Source: an uncultured Collinsella sp.
GTDB lineage: Bacteria; Actinomycetota; Coriobacteriia; Coriobacteriales; Coriobacteriaceae
Length of the DNA: 29,423 nt
Direction: 5' to 3'
NCBI GenBank assembly: GCA_900544725.1
Contig: UQWK01000024.1
Coordinates: forward strand, 1-29,423
Of the stretch, positions 7,632 to 15,722 are shown piece after piece (positions within the stretch are counted from its first letter, which is position 1; each line of letters opens with the position of its first letter). Below the pieces are notes generated by a model. That model ran no database searches. It saw nothing but the letters and a program-made list of their open reading frames with translations, and was not told the DNA's origin. The position numbers were made by a program, and so were the translations under genes.

Positions 7632-9089
7632 ATGTCATTTGCAGTCAGTCTGTCCCTTCTCGGCTTGGTCGCTATCGCGGCCCCGATGGTGGCCTCGGTG
7701 CTCGTCGCCCTGTTCCCCCGTCCGTACGCCAAGTGGTTCAGCGTTTTGGGTGCCGCCGTCTCGACGGCCTGCACCATCGCCCTCGCCGCGAATTTCGCCG
7801 GCGCCGGCATGCCCGACACGCAGGTCCCCCTGATCTCGTTTGGGCAGACCCTCGTCATGGGATTCACCTTCGATCGCATGAGCACGCTGCTCGCGCCCGC
7901 CTTTGTGGGTATCGGCCTGCTTGTCGTGATCTATTCGATTCCCTATATGAGCGAGAATAACCGTGAGCATCCCGACGCGCCGCGTCGCCGCTTCTACGCG
8001 TACCTCGCGACCTTCATCGGCGCCATGGCCGGCCTTGTGTACAGCTCGACCCTTTTGGGCCAGCTCGTGTTCTTTGAGATCACGGGTGCGTGCTCTTGGG
8101 GCCTCATTAGCTACTACATGACGCCTACGGCCAAGAAGGCCGGCATGAAGGCCCTGATCATCACGCATATCGGTGCGCTCGGCCTGTATCTGGGCGCCGC
8201 CATCGTGTTTGCCCACACCGGCACCTTCGCCATTACCGCGATTGCCGGCCTCGACGCCAAGCTCAAGGCCATCGTCCTTTTGCTCGTGCTGTTTGCGGCC
8301 TGGGCCAAGTCCGCACAGGTTCCTATGTACATGTGGCTGCCTTCGGCCATGGAGGCGCCGACGCCTGTTTCGGCCTACCTGCATGGCGCCTCGATGGTCA
8401 AGGTCGGCGTGTGCGTGTTCGCGCGCGCACTCGTCTCTGCCGGCGAGATTCCCGAGATCGTGGGCTGGGTCGCCATTATCGACGCCATGGTCACCATGCT
8501 CTTTGGTTTCCTTATGTACCTGCCGCAAAAGGACATGAAGCGACTGCTGGCCTTCTCCACGATTGCCCAGCTCTCCTATGTGTTCTTTGGTCTGGGCCTT
8601 TCGGTCTTTGGCAGCCAGCTGGCCTTTGACGGTGCCGTGTGCCACATCTTTAACCACGCTTTCGCCAAGACGCTGTTCTTCCTGATCGCCGGTTCGTTCT
8701 CCTTTACGCTCGGCACGCGTATGCTGCCCAAGCTTCGCGGCATCGTAAAGAAGTACCCGATCTCGGGCGTGGGCTTTGGTGTCGCGGCACTCGCCATTGC
8801 CGGCGTGCCGCCCATGAACACGTTCTTCTCGAAGTTCCAGATCATCGCCGGCGGCTTTTCCGTGGGTGCCGGCAACGTCGCGATCCTGGTGCTCGTGTGC
8901 ATTATGGTCGCCGAGACCGTCGCCACCTTTGCCTGGTTCCTCAAGTGGATGGGCTATTGCCTGCCCGGCGAGCCGAGCGACGAGGTCGCTGCGGGAGCCC
9001 CGCTTCCCCGTGCGATGGCGTTCGTGTTCATCGTGCTCATCATCATGGTCATCGTCAGCGGCCCGCTTTCGGCCAGCTGGATCGGTTAG
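7632..9089 (+). CDS. hyfD: Hydrogenase-4 component D, antiporter-like membrane subunit
   Basis: This 485-residue polytopic membrane protein is of the NuoL/M/N antiporter-like family, close to E. coli HyfD (about 479). The channel core is recognisable near residues 222-260, with AWAKSAQVPMYMWLPSAMEA followed by PTPVSAYLHGASMVKVG; a later HxFNHAFAKTLFFL block (about 340) carries the conserved histidines and lysine. Together with HyfB and HyfF it gives three antiporter-like subunits. This distinguishes hydrogenase 4 from hydrogenase 3, which has only one. The start follows a GAAGGGAG site. A likely role is ion translocation in the membrane arm; which ion moves is not determined here. Confidence 0.87.
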   Translation: MSFAVSLSLLGLVAIAAPMVASVLVALFPRPYAKWFSVLGAAVSTACTIALAANFAGAGMPDTQVPLISFGQTLVMGFTFDRMSTLLAPAFVGIGLLVVIYSIPYMSENNREHPDAPRRRFYAYLATFIGAMAGLVYSSTLLGQLVFFEITGACSWGLISYYMTPTAKKAGMKALIITHIGALGLYLGAAIVFAHTGTFAITAIAGLDAKLKAIVLLLVLFAAWAKSAQVPMYMWLPSAMEAPTPVSAYLHGASMVKVGVCVFARALVSAGEIPEIVGWVAIIDAMVTMLFGFLMYLPQKDMKRLLAFSTIAQLSYVFFGLGLSVFGSQLAFDGAVCHIFNHAFAKTLFFLIAGSFSFTLGTRMLPKLRGIVKKYPISGVGFGVAALAIAGVPPMNTFFSKFQIIAGGFSVGAGNVAILVLVCIMVAETVATFAWFLKWMGYCLPGEPSDEVAAGAPLPRAMAFVFIVLIIMVIVSGPLSASWIG

Positions 9090-9102
9090 GAGGTAGAACG
9101 AC

Positions 9103-9756
9103 ATGGGTTATTCGATCGTCAACATCCTTGGCGGCCTTCTGATCGTCACGTCCACCATGGTGGTCGTCTCAAAGAACATCAAGCACGCCATCCGCTGGTA
9201 TGCGGTGCAGTCGCTGGTGCTCGTGGGGCTGCTCGCCACGCTCGGTGCCACTACCGGTGCGCAGGAGTTGCTTATGTGGGCCGGATCTGCCTTTATCACC
9301 AAGGTCGTCCTGGTCCCTTATATCCTCAACCGCGCATACAAGAAGATGGGCGAGCCGAGCGACGCATCGCTCAAGGCCGGCCTTAAGCCCGCGTGGGCTA
9401 TCTGCATCATCGCCGTGGAGGTCGCGATCTGCTTTGCCGTCGTGACGCAGATCAGCCTGCCCACGGCCGAGGTCGCAACGCCTGCGCTCGCCATTAGCTT
9501 CGCTCACTTCTTTGTGGGCCTCACCTGCATCATCTCGCAGCGCAACATCATGAAGCAGATCTTTGGATACTGCCTTATGGAAAACGGCAGCCACGTGACG
9601 CTCGCGCTTTTGGCCCCCACCGCTCCCGAGATCATCGAGATCGGTATCGCCACCGACGCCATCTTTGCCGTCATCATCATGTCCATCGTCGTGCGTCGCA
9701 TTTGGGACGACTCCCACTCGCTCGATGCGCGCGACCTGTCCGAGCTGAGGGGGTAG
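9103..9756 (+). CDS. hyfE: Hydrogenase-4 component E, NuoK-like membrane subunit
   Basis: This 217-residue membrane protein is almost the same length as E. coli HyfE (216). Its hydrophobic segments are interrupted by a short basic cytoplasmic loop (NRAYKKMGEPSD, about residues 77-88). The C-terminal half has SQRNIMKQIFGYCLMENG, a block conserved in HyfE and related MrpC/NuoK-like subunits, including a membrane glutamate. It ends with a charged cytoplasmic tail. It lies between two antiporter-like subunits in the gene order and is expected to do so in the complex as well. A TAGGAGGTAG site precedes the ATG. HyfE is absent from the simpler hyc operon, so its presence supports the hyf assignment. 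Confidence 0.87.
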   Translation: MGYSIVNILGGLLIVTSTMVVVSKNIKHAIRWYAVQSLVLVGLLATLGATTGAQELLMWAGSAFITKVVLVPYILNRAYKKMGEPSDASLKAGLKPAWAICIIAVEVAICFAVVTQISLPTAEVATPALAISFAHFFVGLTCIISQRNIMKQIFGYCLMENGSHVTLALLAPTAPEIIEIGIATDAIFAVIIMSIVVRRIWDDSHSLDARDLSELRG

Positions 9757-9759
9757 TCC

Positions 9760-11319
9760 ATGGAAACGTTGATTCTCGCCCTGCTCGCGACTCCTTTGGT
9801 GTTCTCGCTGGTCATGGCGTTTTTGCCCAAGAACACGTCCTATAACGTGTTTGCCGGTCTCAACCTGGTCTCCGTCGCAGCCGTCCTGGTGCTGTCGATT
9901 ATGACGGCCGGTGACGTCCTTATGAGCGGCGAAACCGCGAGCGCTCTTGGCCTGTGGTTCCACCTCGATTCGCTGGGCGCCATCTTTGTGCTGCTCATCG
10001 GCTTTATCGGTTTTCTTACGGGGCTGTTCTCGCTGCCCTATGTAAAGGCCGATATCGAGGAGGGCTCCATGCCCGCCGAGCGCGCCAAGCAGTATTTTGC
10101 GCTGTTTAGCCTGTTTGTGTTCACCATGCTGCTCGCGTGCCTGTCCAACAACATGATCCTCACGTGGGCCGCCGTGGAGGCAACCACGCTTTCCACCGTG
10201 TTCCTCGTGGGTATCTACAAGAACAAGACGGCCCTCGAGGCTTCTTGGAAGTATGCGATGGTCTGCACCGCCGGCGTGGCCTTTGGCCTGTTCGGTACGC
10301 TGCTGATCTACGCCAACGCCGCCGACGTGATTCCCAACGCCCACGAGGCCGCATTCCTGTCGTGCGTGCTGCCGTATGCCGACCAGTTCGACCCGACGCT
10401 CATGCGCCTCGCCTTTGCGTTTATCGTGATCGGCTTTGGCACCAAGGCCGGCCTGTTCCCCATGCACACTTGGCTGCCCGATGCCCACTCCCAGGCCCCG
10501 AGCCCTGTCTCGGCTCTGCTCTCGGGCGTGCTGCTTAAGTGCGCCATGCTTGTGATCATGCGCTTCTACGGCTTTACTATCCAGGCCGTGGGCGCCGAGT
10601 ATCCGCAACTTTTGCTGCTGATCGTCGGCACGCTGTCCATTTTGGTGGCGGCGCTTTCGATGTTTCGTCAGGACGACCTCAAGCGCCGCTTTGCGTATTC
10701 GTCTGTGGAGAACGTGGGCGTTATCGCCCTGTGCCTGGGTATCGGTGGCCCGCTGGGTATCGCCGCAGCCCTGCTGCACTGCGTGTTCCACGGCTTTACC
10801 AAGACGCTTGCCTTCTGCGTGTCCGGCAACATCCAGCACGCCTTTGGCACGCGTAGCCTGGCCAAGATCCAAGGCGTCGTCGAGGTTGCCCCCGCAACCG
10901 CCGCGCTCGCCATCCTGGCGCTGCTCGGTCTTGGTGCCTTCCCGCCCTTTGGCATGTTTATCTCCGAGTTCCTGACTTTTGTCGCCGGTGTTACCGCCGG
11001 TCCCATGTGGCTGGTCGTCGTGGTCGCCCTCGGTCTTACCGTGGCCATCTCTGCGCTCACCCGCATCGCACTCAAGTCGGTATTCGGCCATGCGCCCCAG
11101 GGCATGGGCAAGCATGAGGCCCCGGCGCTCATGCTTATCCCCGAAATCATCCTGGCCGTCATGATCTTGTGGTTTGGCATCGCCACCCCGCTGCCCCTCG
11201 TGCACGGTGTGGAGACCGCGACCGGCATCGTGCTCGAGCAGAGCACCGAGGAACTTCACGCGACGCCGATGTACCGCGCTGTGTTCGGTACCGAGACCGC
11301 TCAGAGCGAGGTGGAGTAA
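9760..11319 (+). CDS. hyfF: Hydrogenase-4 component F, antiporter-like membrane subunit
   Basis: This 519-residue membrane protein is of the NuoN/NuoM-like antiporter family, similar in length to E. coli HyfF (about 526). The central motif near residues 224-262 reads GTKAGLFPMHTWLPDAHSQA followed by PSPVSALLSGVLLKCA, with the conserved Lys and Pro-rich turn. A second block, CVFHGFTKTLAF (about 340), holds the conserved histidine and lysine. It is the third antiporter-like subunit of the complex. The gene begins three bases after the hyfE stop, and the GAGCTGAGGGGG stretch at the end of hyfE serves as its ribosome binding site. It stops three bases before hyfG. Confidence 0.88.
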   Translation: METLILALLATPLVFSLVMAFLPKNTSYNVFAGLNLVSVAAVLVLSIMTAGDVLMSGETASALGLWFHLDSLGAIFVLLIGFIGFLTGLFSLPYVKADIEEGSMPAERAKQYFALFSLFVFTMLLACLSNNMILTWAAVEATTLSTVFLVGIYKNKTALEASWKYAMVCTAGVAFGLFGTLLIYANAADVIPNAHEAAFLSCVLPYADQFDPTLMRLAFAFIVIGFGTKAGLFPMHTWLPDAHSQAPSPVSALLSGVLLKCAMLVIMRFYGFTIQAVGAEYPQLLLLIVGTLSILVAALSMFRQDDLKRRFAYSSVENVGVIALCLGIGGPLGIAAALLHCVFHGFTKTLAFCVSGNIQHAFGTRSLAKIQGVVEVAPATAALAILALLGLGAFPPFGMFISEFLTFVAGVTAGPMWLVVVVALGLTVAISALTRIALKSVFGHAPQGMGKHEAPALMLIPEIILAVMILWFGIATPLPLVHGVETATGIVLEQSTEELHATPMYRAVFGTETAQSEVE

Positions 11320-11322
11320 CGA

Positions 11323-13095
11323 ATGATTGAAACTGAGAACAAGGTGTATGCCCGTCGCTGCGAGAGCCATGTCGAGGCCCTGCGCCGCGCCGTTCCGGGC
11401 TGCATCGAGAAGGTCGAGTGGCAGTGCGAGGATCAGCTGACGATTACCGTCAAGCAGGACAAGCTGCCCGAGGCCGTCCACTACCTGTACTACGAGCGTT
11501 ACGGCTGGATTCCCGTGATCATCGGCAACGATGAGCGCAGCCTGTGCGGCCGTTACGCCGTGTACTACGTCATCTCCATGGAGGGGGAGGACCCCGGCTG
11601 GGTGACCGTGCGCACCGAGGTCGATCCCGCCAAGATGACGTTCCCGTCCGTGACGCCGTTCGTCCCCGCCTGCGTGTGGGGCGAGCGCGAGCTGCGCGAT
11701 ATGTTCGGCCTGATTCCCGAGGGTCTGCCCGATCGTCGCCGCCTGGTGCTGCCCGATGACTGGCCCAGCGGCCTGTATCCGCTGCGCAAGGACTCCATGG
11801 ACTACCGTTTCCGTCCCGCTCCCGCGAGCGACATGGAAAACTACGAGTTCTTGGCCGACACCAAGGGCAAGGAGACCACGCTCGTCCCCATGGGCCCGCT
11901 GCACATTACCTCCGATGAGCCTGGCCACTTCCGCCTGTTCGTCGAGGGCGAGACGATCGTCGACGCCGACTACCGTCTGTTCTACGTGCACCGCGGCATG
12001 GAGAAGGTCGCGGAGACGCGCCTGAACTATGACGCCGTGACGTTCCTCGCCGACCGCATCTGCGGCATCTGCGGCTGCGCCCACTCGGTGGCCTATGCCG
12101 AGGCCGTCGAGCGCGCCCAGGGCATCCATGTCCCGCCGCGCGCCCAGTACATCCGCGCTATCATGCTCGAGGTCGAGCGCCTGCACTCGCATCTGCTCAA
12201 CATTGGCCTGGCGTCGCACTACACAGGCTTCGACTCCGGCTTCCAGCAGTTCTTCCGCGTCCGCGAGAAGTCCATGGACCTGGCCGAGAAGCTCTCCGGT
12301 CACCGCAAGACCTACGGCCTCAACGTGATCGGCGGCGTGCGTCGCGACATTTTGGCCGAGCAGAAGCTCTCCACGCTCACGACCATCCATCAGCTGCGCT
12401 CCGAGGTTCAGGAGCTCGTCGACGTCTTGCTCTCGACGCCCAACTTCATTGAGCGCACGAGTGGCATCGGCATCTTGGACCGCAAGATTGCACGTGACTT
12501 CTCGCCGGTCGGCCCGCTCATGCGTGGCTCGGGCTATGCCCGCGACGTGCGCTTTGACCATCCCTTCGACGGCTACGCCGATCCGGACGTCCAAAAGATG
12601 CACGCCGCCACGGCCGACACCTGCGATGCCTTCGGCCGTACCGCCGTTCGCATCCAGGAGGTCTACGATTCGATCGACATGATCGAGACCATGCTCGAGA
12701 ACTGCCCGTCGGGCCCCATCCTCACCACGGATTGGGAGTACACCCCGCACAAGTACGCCATCGGCGCCACCGAGGCGCCGCGCGGCGAGGACGTGCACTG
12801 GGCCATGCTCGGCAATAACCAGAAGTGCTACCGCTGGCGCGCCAAGGCCGCCACGTACAGCAACTGGCCGGTCCTGCGCTACATGTTCCGCGGCAACACC
12901 GTGGGTGACGCGGCGCTGATCGTCGGATCGCTCGACCCGTGCTACTCCTGCACCGACCGCGTGACGGTGACCGATGTCGCCGCCAAGCGCGACCACGTGC
13001 TCGACAAGGAGCAGTTCGAGAACGTCTGGCGCGACAAGTCGCCGCTTGCGGGCGAGGGCACCATGGCCGCTCCGCTCGATGAGGAGGCGCTCTAA
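11323..13095 (+). CDS. hyfG: Group 4 [NiFe]-hydrogenase large subunit (hydrogenase-4 component G)
   Basis: This 590-residue catalytic subunit joins an N-terminal NuoC-like domain (about residues 1-160) to a NuoD-like [NiFe] large-subunit domain. The nickel ligands are visible: the L1 motif has Cys247, Cys250 and His254 (DRICGICGCAHS), and the L2 motif has Cys540 and Cys543 (DPCYSCTDR). It reduces protons to H2 with electrons from formate. The 44 residues after Arg546 form the C-terminal extension that HycI should remove after nickel insertion; E. coli HycE has a shorter tail of about 32 residues. The fused NuoC/NuoD form and the hyf order place it in group 4a. The start is three bases after hyfF, with GGTGGAG upstream. 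Confidence 0.93.
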   Translation: MIETENKVYARRCESHVEALRRAVPGCIEKVEWQCEDQLTITVKQDKLPEAVHYLYYERYGWIPVIIGNDERSLCGRYAVYYVISMEGEDPGWVTVRTEVDPAKMTFPSVTPFVPACVWGERELRDMFGLIPEGLPDRRRLVLPDDWPSGLYPLRKDSMDYRFRPAPASDMENYEFLADTKGKETTLVPMGPLHITSDEPGHFRLFVEGETIVDADYRLFYVHRGMEKVAETRLNYDAVTFLADRICGICGCAHSVAYAEAVERAQGIHVPPRAQYIRAIMLEVERLHSHLLNIGLASHYTGFDSGFQQFFRVREKSMDLAEKLSGHRKTYGLNVIGGVRRDILAEQKLSTLTTIHQLRSEVQELVDVLLSTPNFIERTSGIGILDRKIARDFSPVGPLMRGSGYARDVRFDHPFDGYADPDVQKMHAATADTCDAFGRTAVRIQEVYDSIDMIETMLENCPSGPILTTDWEYTPHKYAIGATEAPRGEDVHWAMLGNNQKCYRWRAKAATYSNWPVLRYMFRGNTVGDAALIVGSLDPCYSCTDRVTVTDVAAKRDHVLDKEQFENVWRDKSPLAGEGTMAAPLDEEAL

Positions 13096-13096
13096 T

Positions 13097-13813
13097 ATGC
13101 TGAAGCTTTGGAAGGTTAACGCCAAGGCCGGCGACGCGACGGTCAAGTACCCGTTTGCGCCGTTTCCCACCAACAAGGACATGCGCGGCAAGCCCGAGCA
13201 TAATGCTGAGCTCTGCATCGCCTGCGGTGCCTGCGGCGTGGCGTGCCCGGCCGATGCCATTCGCATGGACACCGACCTTGCGGCCGATACCATCACCTGG
13301 TCGATCGACTACGGTCGCTGCATCTTTTGCGGCCGCTGCGAGGAAGCCTGCCCCATGGAGGCCATCAAGCTCACCGAGGAGTTTGAGCTGGCCGTCATGA
13401 GCAAGGACGACCTCACCAGCAAGAGCGTCTATACGCTCGAGCACTGCTCGCGTTGCGGCAAGCCGTTTGCCCCGCACAAGGAGATCGACTACGCCAAGCG
13501 CCTGCTGCAAAAGGCCGGCGGCATGGAGGCCATCCAGGCCGCCCGTACCGTCGGTATGTGCCAGGAGTGCAAGCGCGAGCTCGACGCCCTGCGCGCCGCC
13601 TCGGCCGTAAAGACCGGCAACGCGCACGGCATGGCTGCCAACGAGACGCTTGCGTCCGGTGAGCCCCAGGGCCCCGGCATGGAGTATCTGGGCGGCCACG
13701 GCGTGAACCCGGAGTATATCGACCGCGAGCTCAACCCCGATGCACCCGAGATTCCCGCCGGTCCGGCGCCGGTCGAGGGCATCATCATGGATTTTGATAC
13801 GAAGGAGGAGTAA
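13097..13813 (+). CDS. hyfH: Hydrogenase-4 component H, 2x[4Fe-4S] subunit with C-terminal extension
   Basis: This 238-residue NuoI/HycF-like protein holds two CxxCxxCxxxCP motifs, LCIACGACGVACPADAI (about residues 39-55) and RCIFCGRCEEACPMEAI (about 75-91), for two [4Fe-4S] clusters relaying electrons to the small subunit. A further CSRC ... CQEC pair (about 117-157) could bind zinc, as in HycF. The last 60 or so residues are rich in Gly, Pro and acidic residues and have no match I recognise; E. coli HyfH has only about 181 residues. The true start is the ATG at 13097, one base after the hyfG stop; a longer open frame begins inside hyfG and is spurious. The GAGGAGGCG in hyfG is the ribosome binding site. 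Confidence 0.87.
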   Translation: MLKLWKVNAKAGDATVKYPFAPFPTNKDMRGKPEHNAELCIACGACGVACPADAIRMDTDLAADTITWSIDYGRCIFCGRCEEACPMEAIKLTEEFELAVMSKDDLTSKSVYTLEHCSRCGKPFAPHKEIDYAKRLLQKAGGMEAIQAARTVGMCQECKRELDALRAASAVKTGNAHGMAANETLASGEPQGPGMEYLGGHGVNPEYIDRELNPDAPEIPAGPAPVEGIIMDFDTKEE

Positions 13814-13815
13814 CC

Positions 13816-14598
13816 ATGGCCGAACCCACGCTTTTGCCCGAGCGGCTTCAGTACCGCCCGACCAAGATCGAGCTCGACGAGAGCATCGAGAAGGCCAAGG
13901 CGACCCTTCTTAAGAAGATTAAGCGCTCGGTGTACGTCTACCGTGTCGACTGCGGCGGCTGCAACGGCTGCGAGATCGAGATCTTCGGTTCCATCACGCC
14001 CGTCTTCGACGTCGAGCGCTTTGGCATCAAGGTCGTGCCCTCGCCCCGTCACGCCGATGTGCTGCTGTACACCGGCGCCGTGACGCGTGCCATGCGCATG
14101 CCGGCCCTGCGCGCCTTTGAGGCCGCACCCGATCCCAAGATCGTGGTGTCCTATGGCGCGTGCGGCTGCACCGGCGGCATCTTCTACGACAACTACTGCG
14201 TGTGGGGCGGCACGGACAAGATCCTGCCGGTCGACGTGTATATCCCCGGCTGCCCGCCCAGCCCCGCGCAGACCATCTACGGTTTTGCCATGGCGCTCGG
14301 TCTGCTGGACCAAAAGCTCCATGCCGAGACCACGGTGGAGGCCGAGGGCGAGCAGGCCGACATCCTGCACCCCGGCGTGCCGTACAAGCTGCGCGTTGCC
14401 ATTGAGCGCGAGGCTCGCGCCATGAGCGGCTACCGTTACGGCCGCGACCTGGCCAACGAGTTTATGGACACGCTCGAGGGTGCGCCCAAGGGCGATATCC
14501 GCGGTGCCATGGCGCTGCTCATCGACAAGCAGGACGATCCGCGCCGCGTTGAGGTCTACTCGGCGCTGCAGGATCTGGTGCTGGCCGGAGGTCGCTAG
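13816..14598 (+). CDS. hyfI: Group 4 [NiFe]-hydrogenase small subunit (hydrogenase-4 component I)
   Basis: This 260-residue NuoB-like subunit carries the proximal [4Fe-4S] cluster next to the NiFe site. Cysteines lie in DCGGCNGCE (C46, C49, C52), GACGCTGG (C116, C118) and PGCPPSP (C146), the layout of HycG/HyfI. E. coli HyfI is about 252 residues. The N-terminal 40 residues are charged and helical, and the C-terminal 60 extend past the core fold. It passes electrons from HyfH to HyfG on the cytoplasmic side. The ATG follows the hyfH stop by two bases with AAGGAGGAG upstream, showing tight coupling. It has no signal peptide, as expected for group 4 enzymes. Confidence 0.92.
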   Translation: MAEPTLLPERLQYRPTKIELDESIEKAKATLLKKIKRSVYVYRVDCGGCNGCEIEIFGSITPVFDVERFGIKVVPSPRHADVLLYTGAVTRAMRMPALRAFEAAPDPKIVVSYGACGCTGGIFYDNYCVWGGTDKILPVDVYIPGCPPSPAQTIYGFAMALGLLDQKLHAETTVEAEGEQADILHPGVPYKLRVAIEREARAMSGYRYGRDLANEFMDTLEGAPKGDIRGAMALLIDKQDDPRRVEVYSALQDLVLAGGR

Positions 14599-15180
14599 AT
14601 GGAGCTCACGGACCGCTCTGGTTACTTTGCGGGCCCCGGTATGCTCGGCGGCTCCTTTGGCGATGCCTCGCGCGCAAGCGACGAGGCCACCAAGGGCGTC
14701 GCCGACCCCTGCCTGGGCCATGCGCCCGACCAGGTGGTCTTTTACGAGCTCACGCGTAAGTTTGTGGAGACCGAGGAAGACGTTCCCCAGGAGGCCTGCG
14801 ACGTGCTGTACTACACGCTCGCCGTGGGCCACCACACCGGCGTGCTCGACTGCTTTGAGCCGCGCCTGTCGGTGTCGGTGGATGTGTTCTATTCGCTCGT
14901 CGACGCGCTGCCGGAGGGGGAGGCTAAGACCAAGTTCGAGGCCATCCGCTCCTTTGGCGAGTGCCAGCTCGACAAGGCGGCGGTGCCGTCGCTGCTCGAG
15001 GCCTGCGATGCGCTGCTCGACGAGCGCGGTTTTCGCGGGTCGGCCAAGGCCGGCATCTCGGTGTTCGACGACGACTTTGGCCTGCATGCCCAGCAGGTCG
15101 CGTTTCTGATGAAGTTCCGCGATCTGGTTGAGCGCGTGCGCGATGTGTCGGGCGTGTATCTGACGGGGAGGTTGCAGTAA
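14599..15180 (+). CDS. hycH: Formate hydrogenlyase maturation protein HycH/HyfJ family
   Basis: This 193-residue protein is homologous to HycH/HyfJ. From residue 44 it aligns with the E. coli family, with QVVFYELTRKFVETEED matching the typical opening and YYTLAVGHHTGVLDCFE (about residues 71-87) matching the conserved central block. Family members of about 137 residues are needed to mature the hydrogenase 3 large subunit before C-terminal processing. The first 43 residues are an extension not found in E. coli. The ATG immediately follows the hyfI stop (TAG-ATG), with CCGGAGGTCG upstream. The stop overlaps the next ATG by one base. A later start is possible but lacks as good a ribosome binding site. 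Confidence 0.83.
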   Translation: MELTDRSGYFAGPGMLGGSFGDASRASDEATKGVADPCLGHAPDQVVFYELTRKFVETEEDVPQEACDVLYYTLAVGHHTGVLDCFEPRLSVSVDVFYSLVDALPEGEAKTKFEAIRSFGECQLDKAAVPSLLEACDALLDERGFRGSAKAGISVFDDDFGLHAQQVAFLMKFRDLVERVRDVSGVYLTGRLQ

Positions 15181-15683
15181 TGGGTCGCGTTGTGGATGGC
15201 CGTGTGAACGGCGCCCCGTTTGCGGGTATCGTGCTCACGGCGGGAAGCGTGCTGCGTGCCGACGATGCCGCCGGCCCCGTGCTCTCCAAAAAGATGGAAG
15301 ACGCACCCATCGCCGGTTGGTACACCATCGACGGCGGCCAAACGCCCGAGGACGACATCATCGAGGTCAAGCGCGAGCGTCCGCCTCGCCTGGTCTTGGT
15401 CGATGCCGCTGACATGGCGCTGCCCGTCGGGTCCATCCGCCTGCTCGACAAGCGCGATGTGGCCCGCAAGTCGATGTTCACCACGCATTCGCTTCCTTTG
15501 TCGATTCTTATCGAGGAAATCGAGCAATCGTGTGATGATATCGTCTTCGTTGGGATTCAGCCGGGCGACACGGAGTTCTACAACCCCATGTCCCCGGAAG
15601 TCTTTGACGCCGTCGACGCCGTGTACGACGCCGTAGCCGCCAACGACTTTTCCCACTTTGTCCGCTTGGGGCAAGAGCAATAG
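15180..15683 (+). CDS. hycI: Hydrogenase maturation endopeptidase HycI family
   Basis: This 167-residue protein is the nickel-dependent protease that trims the C-terminal tail of the hydrogenase large subunit. The three metal-binding residues of E. coli HycI (Asp16, Asp62, His90) map to Asp29, Asp75 (VDAADM) and His103 (TTHSLP). The signature that normally reads GNxxxGDDGAGP is GSVLRADDAAGP here, with Asn, Gly and Gly replaced. The substrate-contact region IDGGQTPEDDI is well kept. The start overlaps the hycH stop (TAATG) and the protein has a 14-residue N-terminal extension. The likely substrate is HyfG, cleaved after Arg546. Confidence 0.85.
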   Translation: MGRVVDGRVNGAPFAGIVLTAGSVLRADDAAGPVLSKKMEDAPIAGWYTIDGGQTPEDDIIEVKRERPPRLVLVDAADMALPVGSIRLLDKRDVARKSMFTTHSLPLSILIEEIEQSCDDIVFVGIQPGDTEFYNPMSPEVFDAVDAVYDAVAANDFSHFVRLGQEQ

Positions 15684-15722
15684 GAGCGCTTGTCCCTGTT
15701 GATTAGGAAAGAAGTGATTGAC

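Noticed and set aside
9169..13296. 1375-residue open frame on the minus strand
   Set aside because: It lies opposite hyfE-hyfH and arises from GC-rich codon bias; its product is low-complexity (His, Gly, Arg, Asp) and lacks domains.
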